From an uncultured Caulobacterales bacterium (GTDB lineage: Bacteria; Pseudomonadota; Alphaproteobacteria; Caulobacterales; Caulobacteraceae): a stretch of 64,000 nt of DNA. A program made the translations under genes and the position numbers. Below the pieces are notes generated by a model. That model worked only from the letters and a program-made list of their open reading frames with translations. It had not been told where the DNA came from and searched no databases. The stretch is taken from positions 1 to 64,000 of the forward strand of contig CAIOYC010000014.1 in NCBI GenBank assembly GCA_903862425.1. Direction: 5' to 3'. Below are positions 54,204-64,000 of the stretch, piece after piece. Within the stretch, counting starts at the first letter, position 1. Every line of letters starts with the position of its first letter.

Positions 54204-54949
54204 GGCGGAGGAGCTTTACCGCGTCTGCGCCGCCGCGCCAGCATGTTCAGGCCCTCCACGAACGCGGAGAAGCCCATCGCGGCATAGATGTAACCCCTGG
54301 GCACATGGAAGCCGAGGCCGTCGGCGATCAGCATGGCCCCGATCATCAACAGGAAACCAAGGGCCAGCATGACCAGGCTGGGGTTCTTCTTGATGAAGTT
54401 GGCCAGGGGACCTGAGGCGACCATCATCAGCACCACGGCCACCACCACGGCGGCCATCATCACCGGCAGTTTGTCGGTCATACCCACGGCGGTGAGGATG
54501 CTGTCGATGGAGAAAACCATGTCGAGCAGGATGATCTGGACGATGGCGGCGGCCACGCCGAGGCCGCCCTTCTTCTGATTCGCCGCCTCATGATCCTCGG
54601 CGTTGGGGTCGGTGGCCTCGTGGATCTCGCGGGTGGACTTCCAGATCAGGAACAGGCCGCCGGCGATCAGGATCATGTCGCGCCACGACAGTTCGATCTT
54701 GAAGAGGGTCAGCACCGGACGGGTCAGGCTGACGATGAAGGCGATCATCGACAGCAGGGCCAGGCGCATGATCAACGCCAGGGCGATGCCGAGAGTGCGC
54801 GTGCGCGCCCGGTGCGCCTCGGGCAGGCGGTTGGACAGAATGGCGATGAAGATCAGGTTGTCGACGCCCAGCACGACTTCCATGACGATCAGCGTCAGGA
54901 GCGCGATCCAGGCCGACGAATCGGTGATGAGGGCGGCGAGGGAATCCAT
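54200..54949 (-). CDS. TerC-family membrane protein
   Basis: 249 residues, about seven transmembrane helices. TerC/YgdQ motifs: EVVLGVDNLIFIAILSNRLP and LDMVFSIDSILTAVG with the paired acidic residues thought to bind metal. The family is linked to tellurite resistance and Mn2+ export. No yybP-ykoY riboswitch is recognisable upstream (54950-55149). It is first of a two-gene operon with the MFS pump. Confidence 0.9.
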
Positions 54950-55149
54950 CCGACTATTTCTAGCTGGACGATGCCCAGGTTGCGAGCGTGAAACCTGCGT
55001 GCTAGGGAGCGCACGGCTTTGGGCGGAAACGGCTTGGGCCGGGCCTTTTCGTGCGCGGTTTCCTCAATTCCGACAAGCTTTTAGATCGCCATGGCGGCTC
55101 TTCCTCGAGTCGCTGGGCGGTTCGGCGCAATCTTTAGGTGGTTCAACGC

Positions 55150-55707
55150 GTGGCGGATAATTCCTCACGAATGGCGGATGTCGGCGCACGCTACGCCCAG
55201 GCCCTGTTCGAGCTGGCCGACGAGGCCAAGATGGTCGCGGTCGCCGAAGACGATCTGAAGTCGCTCAAGGCCATGAGCGCCGAGAGCGCGGACCTGCGCC
55301 GGCTGATCGCCTCACCGGCCTTCTCGGCGGAAGACAAGGGCAAGGCTCTGCTGGCCCTCGCCGAAAAGGCGCACCTGAATTCGCTGACCAAGAAGTTCCT
55401 TGGCCTGCTTGCCGCCAACAATCGCGTCTCGGCCCTGCCGGCGACCATTCTGGCGTTCGAGAAGCTGGCCGCCGACCGCCGCGGCGCCGTCGCCGCCGAG
55501 GTCACCAGCGCCATCAAGCTCACCGCCGCCCAACAGAAGGCCATCGCCGCCCAGCTGAAGCAGGCCTTCGGAAAAGACCCGGAAATCTCTACCACCGTCG
55601 ATCCGTCCATCCTGGGCGGGCTGAAGGTGAAGGTAGGCTCCAAACTCTTCGACGCGTCCCTCAAGTCGCGTCTCGACCAACTCAAGTTCGCCCTCAAGAG
55701 AGCGTAA
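55150..55707 (+). CDS. atpH: ATP synthase F1 subunit delta
   Basis: 185 residues. Helical N-terminal domain with [11 protein letters not shown] and the C-terminal [25 protein letters not shown] signature. Links F1 alpha subunits to the stator b subunits. GTG 55150 is chosen because AGGTGG lies 8 bases upstream; GTG 55138 and ATG 55171 are alternatives. First gene of the F1 operon; the Fo genes are not in the window, as expected where Fo and F1 operons are separate. Confidence 0.92.
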   Translation: MADNSSRMADVGARYAQALFELADEAKMVAVAEDDLKSLKAMSAESADLRRLIASPAFSAEDKGKALLALAEKAHLNSLTKKFLGLLAANNRVSALPATILAFEKLAADRRGAVAAEVTSAIKLTAAQQKAIAAQLKQAFGKDPEISTTVDPSILGGLKVKVGSKLFDASLKSRLDQLKFALKRA

Positions 55708-57258
<1,551 letters not shown>

Positions 57259-57283
57259 GCCCCCGAAGGAGACCTAGAGGGCC

Positions 57284-59657
<2,374 letters not shown>

Positions 59658-59658
<1 letters not shown>

Positions 59659-60227
59659 TGCTGAGCGCGCTGGCGCTGCTTGCCGCGTTGCAAGCGGCGC
59701 CGGCTGAGGCGGGCCAGAGCCTGCCACCCGAGCCTAAGGCCTACGTCACCCGCTTCTGTGCACCGATCGCCATCAGCGAGCCGGATGGCGGGGTTCTGCG
59801 TCAGCATTACGCCGACTGGGGCGCGAAGCTGACGAACGAGGATCAGGCCCAGGCCTTCCGCCCGCAGGACGCCGACGTGCCCGGCCAGATGGTCGGCTTC
59901 GACGCGCCGGGCGCTCCGCACGCCTTCGTGGATCGTCGGCGCGGCATGTGTTCGCTGATCTACACCTCGGCCCACACGCCAGACTCGGTCATCGCAGACC
60001 TGCACGGCGGCCTCAATCTCGGCGGCCACGATGCCCAATGGCGTCAGGTCACCACCAAGCGGGTTGGCCGACCCGGTCCGATCCGCTATTTCATGACCGG
60101 AAGCGACGACGGCCGGTTCGGCCTTTGCGCCACCCTTTTCGAGGATCTGCGACTGCACGACGCCACGCCGGCGACGATGGTCCGGGTCGAAACCTGCCGC
60201 CTCGGCCCAGACGATACCCTGGGCTGA
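59658..60227 (+). CDS. Secreted hypothetical protein inserted between atpD and atpC
   Basis: 189 residues with a signal peptide (LSALALLAALQAAPAEA). Mature protein has four Cys (RFCAPIA, GMCSLIY, GLCATLF, ETCRLG), so two disulfides are likely in the periplasm. It starts by TGATG overlap with atpD, so it is translated with the F1 subunits, although a periplasmic protein cannot be an F1 subunit. I see weak similarity to the protein encoded just beyond atpC (60569): a shared CxP motif near the N-terminus, a central Cys followed by a P.S pattern, and similar C-terminal halves. The family is unknown to me; it may be a Caulobacterales-specific passenger. Confidence 0.8.
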
Positions 60228-60253
60228 CGAAACCTGGACTGAGACGACCGACC

Positions 60254-60520
60254 ATGGCCAAGTTCCACTTCTCCCTCGTGTCGCCCGAGCGCGAGCTCTA
60301 TGCCGGCGAGGTCGATCAGGTCGACGCCCCCGGCGCGGAGGGCGATTTCGGCGTGTTCGAGGGCCATGAGCCATTCATGACCACCCTGCGCACCGGCACC
60401 GTCACCGTCTATGCGGGCAGCGCCCGGCGCATGTTCGAAGTGCAGGGCGGTTTCGCCGACGTGACCCCGGAAAGTTTCACCCTCCTCGCCGAACAGGCCG
60501 TCGAGATCGGCGCGGCCTAG
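60254..60520 (+). CDS. atpC: ATP synthase F1 subunit epsilon, short form
   Basis: 88 residues. FHFSLVSPERELYAGEVDQVDAPGAEGDFGV and FMTTLRTGTV are the standard N-terminal beta-sandwich. The C-terminal two-helix domain, about 45-50 residues in Escherichia coli, is absent, as in many alphaproteobacteria, so epsilon-type autoinhibition through that domain is not possible. It is separated from atpD by an unrelated gene. ATG 60254; ribosome site weak. Confidence 0.93.
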   Translation: MAKFHFSLVSPERELYAGEVDQVDAPGAEGDFGVFEGHEPFMTTLRTGTVTVYAGSARRMFEVQGGFADVTPESFTLLAEQAVEIGAA

Positions 60521-60568
60521 CTTTTACCGGTGGGGCGCTTACCTTCGGTGTCGGCTGGAGGGTTCAAC

Positions 60569-61147
60569 ATGCGCGCCTTGATCTTTGCAGGACTGTTGGC
60601 GATGCTCGCCGGAACGGCCCATGCCGCGCCGCCTGCGACCTTGCCCGAAGCCGTGCTGAAGGTGGTGGACAAGGTCTGCCGCCCGGCCGTGGACGCCGAA
60701 GCCAGCCCGGACAATTTCGCCGCCGCCGCCGACCTGACGGCCGTGCCGCAAGCCCCTGCGAACCTGCCCATGGGCATTGTCGGCCTCACCAACTGGCGCG
60801 CGCCCTCGCCGGAGGGACAACTCTATGTGATGAGCGGCGTCTTCCCCGAGTCGACCCTGCCATCCACCTGCGTGATCGCGGTCTACGGGGCGGACAATGC
60901 GCCGGTCTCCAAGGCGGTGGGCGATTATGTGATCGGGCTGAAGCGGGGTTTCGTGGTGAATTCGCGCTACAACTTCGTCGCCAACGGCTATCGCCTCACC
61001 CGCTATGACCGGCGCGCGGGAGACACCCTGCACTCGGTGATGATCATGGATGCGGTGACGCCGCGGCCCGGCTATCCCACCGAGGTGTTCGCCGCCTTCG
61101 TCGTCGATCAGGGCTGGATGCTGCACCCCGCCAAGGCCAGGCCGTGA
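60569..61147 (+). CDS. Secreted hypothetical protein downstream of atpC
   Basis: 192 residues with a signal peptide (MRALIFAGLLAMLAGTAHA). Two Cys (KVCRPAV and STCVIAVYG). Weak but position-wise similarity to the protein at 59658-60227: VCRPAV versus FCAPIA after the signal peptide, and TCVIAVYGADNAPVS versus MCSLIYTSAHTPDS. GGAGGG lies 6 bases ahead of ATG 60569. The next gene overlaps its stop as GTGA. Function unknown. Confidence 0.8.
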   Translation: MRALIFAGLLAMLAGTAHAAPPATLPEAVLKVVDKVCRPAVDAEASPDNFAAAADLTAVPQAPANLPMGIVGLTNWRAPSPEGQLYVMSGVFPESTLPSTCVIAVYGADNAPVSKAVGDYVIGLKRGFVVNSRYNFVANGYRLTRYDRRAGDTLHSVMIMDAVTPRPGYPTEVFAAFVVDQGWMLHPAKARP

Positions 61148-61406
61148 CCGACATTCTGCTGAACGGCGCCCTGCTGAATATAGGCGGAGTCGTCGGCGTG
61201 CTGATGGTGCTGGTCGCCTATGGCGGCATCCATTTCGACCGGCTCGACCCCAAGAAGGCGCCGGCCCTGCTGCTGAACCTTTTCGGCTCGGCGCTGATCC
61301 TGCTGTCCATGATCCACGCCTTCAACTTCTCCGCCTTCCTGATGGAAGCCGCCTGGGCGGCTATGGCCGCCTTCGGGCTGGCGAAGCTGTTGGTGGGGCG
61401 GCGGGG

Positions 61407-61410
<4 letters not shown>
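61144..61410 (+). CDS. Small membrane protein, CBU_0592 type
   Basis: 88 residues with three hydrophobic segments: [55 protein letters not shown]. The pattern of an N-terminal Gxx[13 protein letters not shown] and a terminal Trp-containing helix fits the CBU_0592 family. The start is GTG 61144, coupled to the upstream secreted protein by GTGA. It shares CTAG with dapD. Confidence 0.78.
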
Positions 61411-62284
<874 letters not shown>

Positions 62285-62288
<4 letters not shown>

Positions 62289-62947
62289 GGGACGGTCTTC
62301 AGGCTGGCGGCGTTCAGGAAGGCGGTAAGCGAAGCCGTTCTATGCTGGACATAGGCTTCGGTCGAGGCTTTGGCATGATCGCCCACCAGCACGGTGGTCA
62401 TGCCGAGGATAGCGGCGGGGGCAAGGTTCACCGCCCGATCCTCGAAGAAGGCGGTGGTGGCCGGCGTTACGTCGTGGGCGCGGATCAGGGCGTCGAAAGC
62501 GCGTGGGTCGGGCTTGGAGATCAGGCCGGCCGCTTCGGTGTGAAACACCTCCTGGAACAGGTCGGCGAGGCCGAGGCGTCCCAGCACCCGCTCCGCATGC
62601 CATCGCGAGCCGTTGGTGAACACCAAGCTCCGTCCGGGCAGACGGCGGATCGCCTGGCGCAGACCATCGTCCGGCTCAAGGCTGTCCAGCGGTACGTCGT
62701 GCACGTCGCGCAGGAAGTCGTGCGGATCGGCGTCGTGGTGGGCGATCAGGCCGGGCACCGCCGAGCCGTGCTCGTCCAGATACCGCTTCTGCACCGCCCA
62801 GGCCTCGTCCGACGGCAGCCCGGTCAGGCGCATAAAGTACTGGCGGATCCGCTCCTCGATCAGCTCGATATAGCCCGACGACGGCGGATAGAGCGTGTTA
62901 TCGAGGTCGAACAGCCAGGTGTCGATATGGGTAAGATCGGCGCTCAC
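62285..62947 (-). CDS. HAD-family hydrolase, pyrimidine 5'-nucleotidase-like
   Basis: 220 residues. HAD motif I FDLDNTLY with nucleophile Asp14 and Asp16; motif [15 protein letters not shown]; motif III Lys in [13 protein letters not shown]; motif [11 protein letters not shown]. Resembles the SDT1/YjjG-type pyrimidine 5'-nucleotidases. Substrate not certain. Overlaps argB as ATGA and dapD as ATGA, so all three are coupled. Confidence 0.9.
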
Positions 62948-63867
62948 CCCGCGCGCACCAGGGTGCCGGCGCCGTGCTCGGTGAACAGCTCCAGCAGCAT
63001 GGCGTGGGGACGGCGGCCGTCCATGATGACCACAGCCTCCACGCCCGCGTCCACGGCGGCGATAGCGGTCTCGAGCTTGGGGATCATGCCCCCCGTGGCG
63101 GTGCCGTCCTTGATCGCCGCGAAGGCTTCGGTGACGGTCAGGGTCCGGATCAGCTCGCCGCTCTTGTCCAGCACCCCGCGCACGTCGGTGAGCAGCAGCA
63201 TGCGCTTGGCCTTCAGCGCCCCGGCCACGGCGCCGGCCACGGTGTCGGCATTGATGTTATAGGTGTCGCCTGCCGCCGACACGCCGATGGGCGCGATCAC
63301 CGGCACATAGTCCTGCTCGGCATTGATGAGCAGCTTGAGCAGCTGCGGATCGACCGTTTTGGGCTCGCCCACGAAGCCGAGATCGACCACCTGCTCGATC
63401 ATCGAGTCCGGGTCCTTCTTGGTCCGCCGCGCCTTGGTGACGGTGATCAGTCGGGCGTCCTTGCCCGACAATCCCACGCCGCGCACATTGGCCTCGGCGC
63501 CCGCGCGGTTGATCCAGTGCACGATCTCCTTGTTGATCGCGCCGGACAGGACCATCTCGGCCACCTCCATGGTGGCCTCGTCGGTGACGCGCAGGCCGTC
63601 GATGAAGTTGGACTTCACGCCCGACCGCTCGAGCATGCGGCTGATCTGGGGGCCGCCGCCGTGCACCACCACGGGATGGACGCCGAGCAGCTTCAGCAGC
63701 ACCGCGTCGGCGGCGAACTTCTGCGCTACGGCCTCCTCGCCCATGGCGTGGCCGCCGTATTTGATCACCACCGTCTCGCGGTCGTAGATCTGGATGTAGG
63801 GCAGAGCCTCCGCCAGGGTATGGGCGGTGGCCCAGCCGTTCTCTTCGTCAGCGGCGGTCACGGTCAC
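62944..63867 (-). CDS. argB: Acetylglutamate kinase
   Basis: 307 residues. Motifs: [85 protein letters not shown]. Second step of arginine synthesis, phosphorylating N-acetylglutamate. The N-terminal helix before the kinase core ([14 protein letters not shown]) is present, typical of the arginine-sensitive hexameric form. The start is GTG 63867 with GGAG 9 bases upstream. Confidence 0.95.
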   Translation of the reverse strand: MTVTAADEENGWATAHTLAEALPYIQIYDRETVVIKYGGHAMGEEAVAQKFAADAVLLKLLGVHPVVVHGGGPQISRMLERSGVKSNFIDGLRVTDEATMEVAEMVLSGAINKEIVHWINRAGAEANVRGVGLSGKDARLITVTKARRTKKDPDSMIEQVVDLGFVGEPKTVDPQLLKLLINAEQDYVPVIAPIGVSAAGDTYNINADTVAGAVAGALKAKRMLLLTDVRGVLDKSGELIRTLTVTEAFAAIKDGTATGGMIPKLETAIAAVDAGVEAVVIMDGRRPHAMLLELFTEHGAGTLVRAG

Positions 63868-63953
63868 GGGCGAAGGCTCCGGGCGGGTCGGCGGGGTGGT
63901 ATTGCTAAAGTCAGCGACCGGCGCAACCTCACTTGTGCAGCGGCCCGTACCTT

Positions 63954-64000
63954 CCTCATCCTGAGGTGCTCACGAAGTGAGCCTCAAAGGACGCAGGAGC
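63954..64000. repeat. Dispersed palindromic repeat at window end
   Basis: Begins CCTCATCCTGAG, as in the repeat at 49437, but continues into GTGCTCACGAAGTGAGC, with a hairpin GCTCAC / GTGAGC, and ends CCTCAAAGGACGC. It is a second variant of the same family, upstream of argB, and may continue beyond the window. Confidence 0.7.

Noticed and set aside
54950-55149. A manganese riboswitch (yybP-ykoY) upstream of the TerC gene
   Set aside because: I looked for the conserved yybP-ykoY core sequences on the minus strand and did not find them.

Overview
GC-rich alphaproteobacterial chromosome, most likely Caulobacterales (Caulobacter, Phenylobacterium or a close relative). This is inferred from several things: a split ATP synthase operon carrying only F1 genes in the order atpH-A-G-D-(extra gene)-C, with a short epsilon subunit of about 88 residues; the dapF / mtaB / ftsY / yciB neighbourhood; an argB-HAD-dapD operon; TonB receptors instead of porins; and dispersed short palindromic repeats of types common in this group. 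I see no intact tRNA, rRNA, CRISPR array, prophage or insertion sequence.

Layout. 1-6100: a degenerate GIY-YIG gene between 33-bp inverted repeats, an alpha/beta hydrolase, then a leftward overlapping three-gene operon for secreted proteins (Ntn acylase, parallel beta-helix protein, SO2930-type dihaem cytochrome c). 6100-8530: acyl-CoA dehydrogenase and its TetR neighbour. 8530-17920: signalling block with a giant hybrid kinase carrying HPt and EAL domains, a divergent response regulator coupled to a TadG-like protein, an amidohydrolase and a second hybrid kinase. 18000-29420: family VIII serine hydrolase, a small secreted protein, and a cluster around one TonB receptor in which four enzymes (a 2OG-Fe(II) oxygenase, an Asp/Asn beta-hydroxylase-like oxygenase and two sulfotransferases) all carry N-terminal Sel1/TPR repeats. 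29500-35700: acyl-CoA metabolism (CoA transferase, acyl-CoA dehydrogenase, crotonase) and a drug-type MFS pump, interrupted by a small odd stretch (31960-33480) with an HTH protein bearing pentapeptide repeats, a small orphan protein and a tRNA-like relic. 35800-40430: a GT4-toroid glycosyltransferase with a GH130 protein, a tiny membrane protein, and a MarR regulator with a lysine-rich tail.

40500-64000 is mostly housekeeping: yciB, ftsY, mtaB, an SDR and dapF on the minus strand; a GFA protein, prolyl oligopeptidase, phosphoesterase, priA, EAL protein, MFS pump and TerC; the F1 ATP synthase genes, with two small secreted proteins bracketing atpC; then dapD, a HAD phosphatase and argB.

The genome is tightly packed. 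Many same-strand neighbours overlap by ATGA or GTGA, and six of ten convergent pairs share a CTAG tetranucleotide that supplies a TAG stop to both strands. The best candidate for an undescribed system is the TPR-fused sulfation/hydroxylation cluster at 19.8-28.8 kb. Next come the extra secreted proteins inside the atp operon, the acylase / beta-helix / cytochrome operon, and the tRNA-like element.
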